From contig NC_013729.1 of the NCBI RefSeq assembly GCF_000024345.1, forward strand, positions 3,968,001-4,032,000: 64,000 bases of DNA. The letters are read 5' to 3'. The DNA comes from Kribbella flavida DSM 17836 (GTDB lineage Bacteria; Actinomycetota; Actinomycetes; Propionibacteriales; Kribbellaceae). Positions 49,672 through 58,483 of the stretch are shown in pieces (position 1 is the first letter of the stretch; each line of letters opens with the position of its first letter). Both the position numbers and the translations under genes were made by a program. The notes under the pieces were generated by a model. It saw only the letters and a list, made by a program, of their open reading frames with translations, had not been told where the DNA came from and ran no database searches.

Positions 49672-51806
49672 CGGACCTGCAGCAGCTGATCGACGAGGCG
49701 GTCGCGATCGAGACCGACGAGGTCGTCACCCACGCGCACAGCCGGGACGTGGTCCTGCCGAACAAGGCCGGCACGCTGGCCCTGATCACGCTGGACAACG
49801 GCCACGACCACACCAAGCCGAACACCTTCGGCCCGAAGGGTCTGGCCGCGCTGAACACCGCGATCGACGCGGCCCTGGCCCGCGACGACGTGGCCGCGAT
49901 CGCCGTCACCGGCAAGCCGTTCATCCTGGCCGCCGGGGCCGACCTGACCGGCGTACCGAAGCTGGTCGACCGGGAGCAGGCGCTCGACCTCGGCCGAATC
50001 GGCCACGGCGTGATGCGCAAGCTGGCCGACGGTGGCAAGCCCAGCTTCGCCTTCGTCAACGGTGTGGCGCTCGGCGGTGGACTGGAGGTCGCGCTGCACG
50101 CGCAGTACCGGACCGTCTCGGTCGCGGCCGGCATGCTGTCCACCCCCGAGGTCTTCCTGGGCCTGCTGCCCGGCTGGGGCGGTAACTTCCTGCTGCCGAA
50201 CCTGATCGGCGCCGACAAGGCCGTCAAGGTCGTGGTCGAGAACGCGCTGAACCAGAACAAGATGCTCAGCGGCCCGGAAGCGGTGAAGCTCGGGATCGGC
50301 GACGTGCTGCTGGACTCGGCCGACTTCCTGGAGCAGTCGCTGCTGTGGGCGAGCAAGGTGCTGACCGGCGAGATCACCGTCGAGCGCCCGGAGATCGACC
50401 GGGGCGAGGCGTGGGACGCGGCCGTGGCCCGCGGCAAGGCGTTCGCGGATCTCAAGGTCAGCGGCGCGGCGCCCGCGCCGTACCGGGCGCTGGAGCTGAT
50501 CGCGGCCGCCAAGGACAACGACCGCGATCGCGGGTTCGCCGCCGAGGACGAGGCGCTCGCGGACCTGATCATGAGCGAGGAACTGCGCAGCGGCCTCTAC
50601 GCCTTCGACCTGGTGAACAAGCGGGCGAAGCGGCCGGCGGGCGCACCGGACAAGTCGCTCGCCCGCCCGGTGACCAAGGTGGGTGTTGTCGGCGCCGGTC
50701 TGATGGCCGGTCAGCTCGCGCTGCTGTTCGCACGCCGGCTCGAGGTCCCGGTGGTGCTCACCGACCTCGACCAGGAGCGGGTCGACCGGGGCGTCGGTCA
50801 CGTGCACGGCGAGATCGACAAGCTGCTCGGCAAGGGCCGGATCCGCCCCGACAAGGCGAACCAGCTCAAGGCCCTGGTCACCGGTTCGGTGGACCGCCAG
50901 GTCTTCGCCGACGCCGACTTCGTGATCGAGGCGGTCTTCGAGGAGCTGCAGCTGAAGAAGACGATCTTCGCCGACCTGGAGAAGATCGTCGCGCCGGACG
51001 CGATCCTGGCCACCAACACCTCGTCGCTGCCGATCACCGAGATGGCCGCCGACCTGCAGCACCCCGAGCGCGTGGTCGGCTTCCACTTCTTCAACCCGGT
51101 GGCGGTGCTGCCACTGCTGGAGATCATCCGGGCCGGCCAGACCGACGACGCCACGCTGGCCACGGCGTTCGCGGTCGGCAAGTCGCTGAAGAAGTCCTGC
51201 GTGCTGGTCAAGGACGCGCCGGCCTTCGTGGTGAACCGGTTGCTCACCCGCTTCCTGGGCGAGGTCAGCGCGGCGGTCGACGAGGGCACGCCGATTCCCG
51301 AGGCCGACAAGGCGCTGTCGGCGCTCGGCCTGCCGATGCCGCCGTTCGTGCTGCTGCAGCTGGTCGGCCTGCCGGTCGCGCTGCACGTCGCCGAGACGAT
51401 GAACCGGGCCTACCCGGACCGGTTCGCGGTGTCGGAGAACCTCGCCAAGGTGGTTGCCGCGGGCAAGAGCTCGTTCTACGTCTGGAGCGCCGACGGCAAG
51501 CCGTCGGTCGACCCGGACGTCGAGGCGCTGGTGACCGTCGGCGACCGGCCCTCGACGGCCGAGGAGCTGCGGACCCGGGTGCTGACCGCGCTGGCCGAGG
51601 AGATCCGGATCATGCTCGACGAGGGGGTCGTCGCCGAGGCGCAGGACATCGACCTGTGCCTGCTGCTGGGCGCCGGCTGGCCGTTCCACCTCGGCGGCAT
51701 CACGCCGTACCTGGACCGCACCGGCATCGCCGAGAAAGTCAACGGCAAGCCCTTCCTCCCCGCGGGACTGGCCAGCGTTGCGAAGGGTGTCGCGAGCCTG
51801 GCCTGA
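49668..51806 (+). CDS. fadB: Enoyl-CoA hydratase/3-hydroxyacyl-CoA dehydrogenase
   Basis: A 712-residue bifunctional enzyme. In the N-terminal crotonase domain, VNGVALGGGLEVALHAQYR and STPEVFLGLLPGWGGNFLLP contain both catalytic glutamates. In the dehydrogenase domain, KVGVVGAGLMAGQLALLFARR (near residue 340), NTSSLPITEMA, and GFHFFNPVAVLPLLEII with the catalytic His, are followed by two C-terminal helical repeats. It is coupled to fadA. Two hairpins follow the stop. Confidence 0.96.
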   Translation: MTDLQQLIDEAVAIETDEVVTHAHSRDVVLPNKAGTLALITLDNGHDHTKPNTFGPKGLAALNTAIDAALARDDVAAIAVTGKPFILAAGADLTGVPKLVDREQALDLGRIGHGVMRKLADGGKPSFAFVNGVALGGGLEVALHAQYRTVSVAAGMLSTPEVFLGLLPGWGGNFLLPNLIGADKAVKVVVENALNQNKMLSGPEAVKLGIGDVLLDSADFLEQSLLWASKVLTGEITVERPEIDRGEAWDAAVARGKAFADLKVSGAAPAPYRALELIAAAKDNDRDRGFAAEDEALADLIMSEELRSGLYAFDLVNKRAKRPAGAPDKSLARPVTKVGVVGAGLMAGQLALLFARRLEVPVVLTDLDQERVDRGVGHVHGEIDKLLGKGRIRPDKANQLKALVTGSVDRQVFADADFVIEAVFEELQLKKTIFADLEKIVAPDAILATNTSSLPITEMAADLQHPERVVGFHFFNPVAVLPLLEIIRAGQTDDATLATAFAVGKSLKKSCVLVKDAPAFVVNRLLTRFLGEVSAAVDEGTPIPEADKALSALGLPMPPFVLLQLVGLPVALHVAETMNRAYPDRFAVSENLAKVVAAGKSSFYVWSADGKPSVDPDVEALVTVGDRPSTAEELRTRVLTALAEEIRIMLDEGVVAEAQDIDLCLLLGAGWPFHLGGITPYLDRTGIAEKVNGKPFLPAGLASVAKGVASLA

Positions 51807-51814
51807 GTCCTGTC

Positions 51815-51839
51815 GCCGGCGGCCTGAGTGCCGCCGGCC
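51815..51839 (+). terminator. Terminator of fadAB
   Basis: GCCGGCGGC and GCCGCCGGC, perfect 9-bp stem, 6-nt loop, 8 bp after the stop codon. Confidence 0.7.
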
Positions 51840-51846
51840 CTTCGAC

Positions 51847-51893
51847 CGCTGGGGGTCGGTGCGGAGCCCGGAAGCCCGCTCCGGCCCCCAGCG
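51847..51893. terminator. Bidirectional hairpin between convergent genes
   Basis: The outer stem CGCTGGGGG/CCCCCAGCG (9 bp) encloses an inner CGGAGC/GCTCCG stem. It lies 12 bp from the stop of the convergent peptidase-like gene. Confidence 0.6.
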
Positions 51894-51904
51894 CCTGTGG
51901 AGGC

Positions 51905-53221
51905 TCAGCCGCGGTACTTGCGGACCGCCGCGGTCAGCTCGGCCGGCGTCTTGCCGGTGTGCTTCGTCAGGATCGCCGTGTACGCCGCGGTGCTGGTGCT
52001 GTGCACGGCCAGATCGGCGTACAGGGCGGCCAGCTTTTTCGTGCCCAGCCGGGACGCCAGGTACTCGACGGTCCACCAGCTCTGGCCGTACGCCTTGTCG
52101 CCGTCCTGGTCGAACGTCTCCCGGTCCGGCAGCGACGTCATGCCGGGCAGGTACTTCGACCTCACCGTGCGCCGGTACGGGTCGACCGTCCACTGCGGGT
52201 CGTCCTCGATCGCGTGGCAGCGCACGTACTCGGCCAGGCCCTCGACCAGCCACAGCGGCGCCCGCGGCCCGATCGGGACCGTCGCCACGTGCGTCATCTC
52301 GTGCACCAGCAGGTCCTGCTCGAGGTCCTTGCGCATCGCCGGGTTCACCACGATCCGGCTGCCGACCGGCGGGCCGAAGCGTTTGCCCAGCTGCTCCCCC
52401 TCGTACAAGGTGACCGCCTTCGCGGCGATGGTCCAGCCGCGGCCGTTGCCCGAGGTCCACAGCGTCGCCATCACCCGCGGCTCGGCCATCGCCACCACCA
52501 TCACCGAGCCGTTCCAGCTGCGCGGCCAGTGCCGGCGGACCGCGTTCGCGGCGTCCTCGGACACCTTCGCGACCTTGCGGCCGAGCCCGGTCTCGCGCCG
52601 GTCGACCACCACGACGACCTTGCCGCGGCGGACCACGGCGACCTCCTGGAAGTCCCACGGCTGGCGGTGCCCGTCGCGGGTGAGGATCTCGTCGATGCCG
52701 CCGTCCTCGACCAGGATCCACAACGCGCCGCGCCGTACGAACGTGTAGCCGAGGTCGGTCTGCACCGGCTTCGCGTCCAGCCCGGCGATCCGGTACCGCA
52801 TCATCACCCGGGTCGAGTACGTCGTCGGCCCGTGCTTCTGCGCCAGCTGCGGCGCGTCCCAGCTGTCGGCAGTGAAGTACTGCAGGCTGCTGAAGCCGAA
52901 CTTGCGCAGGTTCCCGAACAGGGTCCGCTGCCGGGCGACCAGCCGCGGCTGCTTGGCGTCGACCGAAGCCAGAAAGCCCTTCAGATCACCCTTGAGCACC
53001 GCCGTGGCCCGCCGCGCCAGGAGCACGTCGACCTCCCTGGCCCGGGCGGTCTTCTGCGCGTCGGTCAGCGCTGCGGGTGTCGGACTCCCCGAGGCCTGCA
53101 GCGCCGCCGCCGTACCGCCGGACGGCCCGGCACCGTCGCCGGACCTGCTGACCACCACGCCCGCGGCGGCGGCGAGCGCGAGGGCGGCGACGCCGGCCAG
53201 GAGACGTCCAGGGTGCTTCAT
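51905..53221 (-). CDS. Membrane-anchored HExxH protein, paralogue 1
   Basis: A 438-residue protein with an N-terminal signal/anchor (LLAGVAALALAAAAGVVVS). A middle domain (RQRTLFGNLRKFGFSSLQY, TYSTRVMMRYRIAGLDAKPV, LGYTFVRRGALWILVEDG) resembles an NTF2/cystatin-like insert. The C-terminal gluzincin-type site is VHEMTHVAT (His307, Glu308, His311) with Glu327 exactly 16 residues on, in LWLVEGLAEYV. This fits Peptidase_MA-like enzymes, or secreted surface proteins using zinc. Two paralogues lie at 55598 and 57110. The ATG at 53221 gives the hydrophobic start; divergent from the nucleotidyltransferase. Confidence 0.85.
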   Translation of the reverse strand: MKHPGRLLAGVAALALAAAAGVVVSRSGDGAGPSGGTAAALQASGSPTPAALTDAQKTARAREVDVLLARRATAVLKGDLKGFLASVDAKQPRLVARQRTLFGNLRKFGFSSLQYFTADSWDAPQLAQKHGPTTYSTRVMMRYRIAGLDAKPVQTDLGYTFVRRGALWILVEDGGIDEILTRDGHRQPWDFQEVAVVRRGKVVVVVDRRETGLGRKVAKVSEDAANAVRRHWPRSWNGSVMVVAMAEPRVMATLWTSGNGRGWTIAAKAVTLYEGEQLGKRFGPPVGSRIVVNPAMRKDLEQDLLVHEMTHVATVPIGPRAPLWLVEGLAEYVRCHAIEDDPQWTVDPYRRTVRSKYLPGMTSLPDRETFDQDGDKAYGQSWWTVEYLASRLGTKKLAALYADLAVHSTSTAAYTAILTKHTGKTPAELTAAVRKYRG

Positions 53222-53267
53222 CGAAAATCCTGCTCTGTGCGGCGGTCGGCTGAGGGATCCTACCGTC

Positions 53268-54059
53268 ATGACCGTCTACCCGGAGCTGAATCAGCTGTTG
53301 CAGGAACTGACATCCGCCGCCCGGGACCTTCTCGGCGACAGCTTCGCCGGCGCCTACCTGCAAGGCTCGTTCGCGCTCGGCGACGCGGACCTGCACAGCG
53401 ACTGCGACTTCCTGATCCCGGTGCACCGGCCGGTCACCGAAGCCCAGGAGTCCGCGCTGCGTGCGCTGCACGCCGAGATCCCCGCGCGGCCGGGCTTCTG
53501 GACCCAGCACCTGGAGGGCTCGTACCCGCTGCTGGCCGACCTGCGCACGCTCGACGGACTCGGTCGCGACTGGCTCTACGTCGACCACGGCTGGCGGGAG
53601 ATGCAGTGGTCGACGCACTGCAACAGCGAAGTCGTGCGCTGGACCCTGCGCGAGTACGGCGTGACGCTGGCCGGGCCGGATCCGAAGACCTTCGTCGAGG
53701 TCGTCCCGCCGGAGGCGCTGCGGGCACGGATGCGCGCCGACATCCCCCGCTTGCTGCCCGACCTCGCCACCTGGGTCTCGATCGAGATGGCCTGGGGCCA
53801 GCGGTACGCCGTGACGACGCTGTGCCGGATGCTCTACACGCTGGCCGAGGGCCGGGTCTGCTCCAAGAAGGCGGCGTTGCTGTGGGCAATCGACGCCCTC
53901 GGGACGAAGTGGACCGAGCTGTGCCGCCGGGCGCTGGACGGCCGCGCCCTCGGGTTCGATCCCGAGGACGCGGCCGATCCGGTGGTGGTCACCCGGACGA
54001 TCGAGCTCGCGGACTACGCGCGGGCGCTCGCGGCCGGGGACACGGTCACGCCCTGGTGA
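53268..54059 (+). CDS. Nucleotidyltransferase with C-terminal DUF4111-like domain
   Basis: A 263-residue protein of the aminoglycoside adenylyltransferase (AadA-like) group. The N-terminal Pol-beta-type motif is GAYLQGSFALGDADLHSDCDFLIPV (GS-x-D-x-D). The helical C-terminal domain shows VSIEMAWGQRYAVTTLCRMLYTLAEGRVCSKKAALLWAIDALG. Such proteins adenylylate aminoglycosides or other small molecules; a resistance role cannot be claimed from sequence. Its stop overlaps the convergent APC permease gene by 14 bp. The ATG at 53268 has no clear ribosome site. Confidence 0.87.
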   Translation: MTVYPELNQLLQELTSAARDLLGDSFAGAYLQGSFALGDADLHSDCDFLIPVHRPVTEAQESALRALHAEIPARPGFWTQHLEGSYPLLADLRTLDGLGRDWLYVDHGWREMQWSTHCNSEVVRWTLREYGVTLAGPDPKTFVEVVPPEALRARMRADIPRLLPDLATWVSIEMAWGQRYAVTTLCRMLYTLAEGRVCSKKAALLWAIDALGTKWTELCRRALDGRALGFDPEDAADPVVVTRTIELADYARALAAGDTVTPW

Positions 54060-55527
54060 CCTCGCCGGTCTGCTCCTCGCGGCCGACGCGGCTGCGGCGG
54101 TACCCGTAGACGGCGTACACGGCGAAGCCGAGGGCCATCCAGATCGCGAACCGCAGCCAGGTCTCGAGCGACAGGTTCAGCATCAGGTAGATGGAGATCA
54201 GCGCGGCGAGAATCGGCACCACCGGGTTGCCGGGGACCCGGAACGCGCGCTGGATGTCCGGCCGGCGGCGGCGCAGCAGCGGGACCGCGATCGCGACCAT
54301 CGTGAACGCGGCCAAGGTGCCGATGTTCACCATCTCCTCCAGCTTGCCGATCGGGGTCAGGCCGGCCACCAGCGCGACCAGCACGCCGATCCCGAGCGTC
54401 AGCCGGTACGGCGTACCGAACTTCGGGTGCGTCTTGCCGATCCGGGCCGGCACCAGGTGGTCGCGGCTCATCGCGAACACCACCCGGGCGGCGCCGATCA
54501 TCAGCGTCAGCACCACGGTGGTCAGACCGGCCACCGCACCGGCCGAGATCAGCGTCGCGAACCCGGGCCGGCCGACCGAGCGGAACGCCTCCGCCAGCGC
54601 GGCCTCGCTGTTGATGTCCTTGTAGTTGACCATCCCGGTGATCACGATGCAGACCAGCACGTACAGCACCGTGCAGATCGCCAGCGAGCCGATGATGCCG
54701 CGGGGCAGGTCGCGCTGCGGGTTCCTGGCCTCCTCGGCGGTGGTGGCGACCACGTCGAACCCGATGAACGCGAAGAACACCAGCGAGGCGCCCGAGATCA
54801 GCCCCATCACGCCGAACGACGACGGCACGAAGCCGAACAGCGCCTGGAACAACGGGGTGGTGGCGGTGACCTCGCCGCCCTCGGCCGGCACGCTCGGCGG
54901 GATGAACGGGGTCAGGTTCGAACCCTTGACGTAGAACAGACCGGCCACGATCACGAACAGCACCACGAACAGCTTGACCGCGACCAGCACCAGGTTCACC
55001 CGCAGCGACTCCTTGATGCCGATCGTGGCCAGCACGGTCAGCACGAGCACCAGCAGCATCGCCAGCACGTTGACGCTGCTGTCCGGGCCGATCGACTCCG
55101 GCCAGCTCAGCCCGATCTGCTCCAGGAACAGCGCGGCGTACGACGACCAGCCCTGGGCGACGACGCTTGCCCCGAGCATCAGCTCCAGCAGCAGGTCCCA
55201 GCCGATGATCCAGGCGAAGATCTCGCCGAGCGAGAAGTAGGAGAAGGTGTACGCCGAGCCGGACACCGGCACGGTCGAGGAGAACTCCGCGTAGCACAGC
55301 GCAGCGAGCCCGCAGCAGATCGCGGCCAGCACGAACGACAGCGCGATGCTCGGCCCGGCGTAGGCCTGCGCGGCCCGGCCGGTGAGGGTGAAGATCCCGG
55401 CACCGATGATCACGCCGATCCCGAACACGGTCAGGTCGAGGGCGGTGAGGCGTTTCTTGAGCTGGTACTCCGGCTCGTCGGTGTCCGCGATCGACTGCTC
55501 GATCGTCTTGGTCCGCAACAGACTCAT
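54046..55527 (-). CDS. APC-family cationic amino-acid permease
   Basis: A 493-residue transporter with about 12-14 helices. It has the APC start LKKRLTALDLTVFGIGVIIGAGIFTLTGRAAQAYAGPS, CYAEFSSTVPVSGSAYTFSY, FFAFIGFDVVATTAEEARNPQRDLPRGI and FAMSRDHLVPARIGKTHPKFGTP, as in CAT-type uptake systems. The exact amino acid is unknown. The ATG at 55527 is 70 bp after paralogue 2. Its 3' end overlaps the opposing nucleotidyltransferase gene. Confidence 0.92.
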   Translation of the reverse strand: MSLLRTKTIEQSIADTDEPEYQLKKRLTALDLTVFGIGVIIGAGIFTLTGRAAQAYAGPSIALSFVLAAICCGLAALCYAEFSSTVPVSGSAYTFSYFSLGEIFAWIIGWDLLLELMLGASVVAQGWSSYAALFLEQIGLSWPESIGPDSSVNVLAMLLVLVLTVLATIGIKESLRVNLVLVAVKLFVVLFVIVAGLFYVKGSNLTPFIPPSVPAEGGEVTATTPLFQALFGFVPSSFGVMGLISGASLVFFAFIGFDVVATTAEEARNPQRDLPRGIIGSLAICTVLYVLVCIVITGMVNYKDINSEAALAEAFRSVGRPGFATLISAGAVAGLTTVVLTLMIGAARVVFAMSRDHLVPARIGKTHPKFGTPYRLTLGIGVLVALVAGLTPIGKLEEMVNIGTLAAFTMVAIAVPLLRRRRPDIQRAFRVPGNPVVPILAALISIYLMLNLSLETWLRFAIWMALGFAVYAVYGYRRSRVGREEQTGEVTRA

Positions 55528-55597
55528 GACGCCTCCTGAAAACTTGGACGGAACAGAACGACCATGCCGCTGCGACGCGGCGAGGTCAATCCGCCAC

Positions 55598-56977
55598 TCA
55601 GCGTTGCGGCCGGTAGTCCTTCAGTGAGATCCACAACGTCGCTTCGGTGTACCCAGTCCGGCTGAGGAGTATCCGGTCCCGGTTCGCCTGGTCGGTGCCG
55701 TGCCGGGCCAGGTCCTCGTACAGATCCTCCACCGCGGCCAGTCCGACCTCGCGGACCAGGAAGCGCACGGCCAGCCAGCTCACGCCGTACACGTCGGCGT
55801 TGCTCTGGTAGAAGCCGAGGTCGGAGGGCAGCGCGTTCAGCCCCGGCAGCGCGTCGTCGATGACCTCCTGCTCCCACTGGGCGACCTCGCCGGGACCGCT
55901 GACCGCCTCGATCCCCCGCCAGGACACGTACTCCGCGGCGCCTTCGGCCAGCCAGAGCGGCTCGTAGCCGCCGAGGTCGGCGGTCGCGACGTGAGTGATC
56001 TCGTGCGACAGCAGGATCTCGTCGATCCGGTCCCGCTCCTTGGGGTTCACCACGATGTACGCGCCCGCGACCGTGCCGTCGGCGGTGTCCTGGCCCGGCA
56101 GCGAGGAGAACGTCGAGCCGGCGCTGGCCGCGGACTCGATGTCCTCGTCGGCGAACCGGGCGTCGCGCACCTCGGTGTCGTCCAGCGCCGCGATCAGCAC
56201 CGAGCCCTGCCAGCGCCGCGGCCAGTACGCCGCCACCTGGCCGAGCGCTTCGTTGGCTTCGGCAACGATCGCCCGGGCCCGCTCGGTGTCGCCCTTCTCC
56301 ACGATCGCCAGCACCCGGGGAGTGCGCCGGACCTCGATCCGGCCCAGGTCCCACGGCTCCCGGTGCGCGGTCGGGCCGAGGTCGTCGTCCAGGTCGTCGT
56401 CGTCGGTGAGGATCCAGCGGCCGCCCCGGCTGACGAACGTGTAGCCGAGCTCGGTGGTCACCGGGTCGTGGTCGACCTTGGGGATCTGGTAGCGCATCAG
56501 TACCCGGACCAGGTACGTCGACGGGCCGTGCTCGCGCACCACCACCGGGTCGAACCGCTCCTCGGCCTGGCTGTACCCGATCTCGGTGAAGCCGATCTCG
56601 ACCAGGTTGGCGAACAGCACCCGCTGCTCCTGGCGCAACTTCGCGTCGGCCGGGTCGACGTCGGCCAGGAAGAGCTGCTCGTTGCCGGTCCGGACCGCGC
56701 GGGCCCGGCGCAGCAGCACGGTGTCGACGGCCAGCCGGCGGGCCGCGACGGCGGCGGCGGTCTTGGACGGCGGTTTGGTGCCCTGGTTCGGGGGTAGGAC
56801 GGGGGTGACGGTCGCGGCGGGCGGCCGGCGACGGGCGTCCTCCTCCCGCTGCTCGACCGCGTGGACGACGCCACCACACGTCACGGCGACCGCGGCCAGC
56901 AGGCCCAGCCAGCGGCGCGGCCCGGGCGACGGGATCTGCGCGCCCGCCGGGGCGGCGCTCGGTGGTGGCAAACTCAC
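55598..56977 (-). CDS. Membrane-anchored HExxH protein, paralogue 2
   Basis: A 459-residue paralogue of the 51905 and 57110 products. An N-terminal anchor (WLGLLAAVAVTCGGVVHAV) follows a 20-residue cytosolic stretch. The middle domain (EQRVLFANLVEIGFTEIGY, LGYTFVSRGGRWILTDDDD) includes a DDDDLDDDLG acidic patch. Zinc motif: SHEITHVAT with Glu 16 residues after the second His (LWLAEGAAEYV). The C-terminus (SWLAVRFLVREVGLAAVEDLYEDLARHG) is the conserved helical part. GTG at 56977 follows GGAGG at 11 nt. Confidence 0.85.
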   Translation of the reverse strand: MSLPPPSAAPAGAQIPSPGPRRWLGLLAAVAVTCGGVVHAVEQREEDARRRPPAATVTPVLPPNQGTKPPSKTAAAVAARRLAVDTVLLRRARAVRTGNEQLFLADVDPADAKLRQEQRVLFANLVEIGFTEIGYSQAEERFDPVVVREHGPSTYLVRVLMRYQIPKVDHDPVTTELGYTFVSRGGRWILTDDDDLDDDLGPTAHREPWDLGRIEVRRTPRVLAIVEKGDTERARAIVAEANEALGQVAAYWPRRWQGSVLIAALDDTEVRDARFADEDIESAASAGSTFSSLPGQDTADGTVAGAYIVVNPKERDRIDEILLSHEITHVATADLGGYEPLWLAEGAAEYVSWRGIEAVSGPGEVAQWEQEVIDDALPGLNALPSDLGFYQSNADVYGVSWLAVRFLVREVGLAAVEDLYEDLARHGTDQANRDRILLSRTGYTEATLWISLKDYRPQR

Positions 56978-57109
56978 GTCGGGTCGATCCTCCGGTCTGT
57001 TACAGCCCGGCTACCCTACTCGGTCCTGCCGGATCCACCACCGACACGCCGGGGAGACACGGTGCCCCGGGAAGGCCCGGGCAAAACCGGTACCGCTTCC
57101 GTGCCCCGC

Positions 57110-58483
57110 TCAGGCCGCGGCGGCCGCTTTCACCGCCTGGAACAGTCCGGCCTCGGTCATCCCGACGTGCTCCAGCATGATCCGGTCGCGCTCCTTCTGG
57201 GTGCTGCCGAGAGCCGCCATCTCCTGGTACAGCGTCACGACCTCGGTGCCGCCGAAGCGGTCGAACAGCAGGTCCACGGCGAGCCAGGACAGCGGGTACG
57301 ACGTGGCCGAGTCGCGGAAGAAGACGCTGTCCGACGGCAGCGCCTTGGCCGTGGCCAGGTACTTCGTCCGCACGGTCTGCCGGTAGGTGCCGATCGCGAG
57401 ATCCCTCGCGCCGTCCATCGGCAGGAACTCCAGGTACGTCGCGGTGCCCTCGACCAGCCAGCGCGGCGCGAACGACCCGTACGGCGCGGTCGCGACGTGG
57501 GTGAACTCGTGCGCCAGGGTCCGGGCGTCGACGCGGTCCCGGTTGCGCGGGTTGAGCACGACGTAGGAGTCGGTGCGCTCCCCCACTCCGCTGACCTCGC
57601 CGGGCAGCGACCGGTACACCCAGGTCGCCATCGCGAGCGCGTCCTCGGCGTTCTTGGGCAGCGTGTAGTCGGCGCCGCGCACGATCTTGTCGTCGAGCGC
57701 GATCACCACGCCGGCGCCCCGCCACCCGCCCGGCCAGCTCTTGCCGACGGCCCGGACCGCGCTGCCGGCCTTGGTCAGCAGGCTGGTCGCCAGCTTCGCC
57801 TGATCCCGCTCCACCACGACGAGGACGCGGGGCGCTCGTTTGACCAGCACCGCACCGACGTCCCAGGCCTCCTGGTGGGACCCGCGCGGCAACCGCCGGT
57901 CGAGATCGGTGTCGGAGACCAGGATCCAGGCGCCGGCCCGCTGCACGAACGTGTAGCCCAGCATGGTCCGTGCCGGTACCGGGTCGATGCCCCGGATCTG
58001 GTAGGTCATCGCGATCGCGACGACGAACGTCGACGGACCGTACTTGTCGGTGAGGGCCTGGTCGTACTGCTCCTGCAGCCGCTCGTAGCGCAGGCCGGCG
58101 AAGCCGAACTGCCGCAGGTTCGCGAACAGCGTGCGCTGCCGCGCGAGCAGGGCCCGGTTGCCGGGGTCGACCGCCGCGACGAACTGCTCGGGCTTGTTCA
58201 GCCGGACCGCCTCGGCGCGGGCGGCCAGCACCGCGTCCACCCCGGCCGCCCGGGCGGCGCGGTCGACCTCGGGCGTCCTCGGGGCCGCGTCGGCGGCGAC
58301 GGACGGCGTTTCCGGGCCGCCGCTGCGATGCAGCGCGAGACCGCCGCCGACCGCTGCCGCGACCAGGGCGAAGGCGACCAGGACCGGCCCGATCCCGCGC
58401 CGCTTCCGCGCTGCCGAGTGGCGGCCCCGGAACGGCCCGGGGTCAGGCCCCGCCGGACCGGCCGCTTGCGGTGTCGGGCTCAC
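57110..58483 (-). CDS. Membrane-anchored HExxH protein, paralogue 3
   Basis: A 457-residue paralogue. A basic cytosolic stretch ([12 protein letters not shown]) precedes the single helix ([19 protein letters not shown]). The middle domain ([38 protein letters not shown]) and zinc motif AHEFTHVAT with the Glu at +16 ([11 protein letters not shown]) match the other two. Its GTG lies inside the last 41 bp of dxs in another frame, so it is read from the dxs message. The frame 57064-57082 beyond its stop contains a small GC hairpin. Confidence 0.85.
   Translation of the reverse strand: MSPTPQAAGPAGPDPGPFRGRHSAARKRRGIGPVLVAFALVAAAVGGGLALHRSGGPETPSVAADAAPRTPEVDRAARAAGVDAVLAARAEAVRLNKPEQFVAAVDPGNRALLARQRTLFANLRQFGFAGLRYERLQEQYDQALTDKYGPSTFVVAIAMTYQIRGIDPVPARTMLGYTFVQRAGAWILVSDTDLDRRLPRGSHQEAWDVGAVLVKRAPRVLVVVERDQAKLATSLLTKAGSAVRAVGKSWPGGWRGAGVVIALDDKIVRGADYTLPKNAEDALAMATWVYRSLPGEVSGVGERTDSYVVLNPRNRDRVDARTLAHEFTHVATAPYGSFAPRWLVEGTATYLEFLPMDGARDLAIGTYRQTVRTKYLATAKALPSDSVFFRDSATSYPLSWLAVDLLFDRFGGTEVVTLYQEMAALGSTQKERDRIMLEHVGMTEAGLFQAVKAAAAA

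Noticed and set aside
49584..52721. A 1045-codon antisense frame across fadB and beyond
   Set aside because: Shadow frame crossing fadA/fadB and the convergent terminators; no domain or start signal.
57064..57082. GC hairpin after HExxH paralogue 3
   Set aside because: The stem GCCC-CGGG/CCCGGGC has a bulge and is too short to call a terminator confidently.
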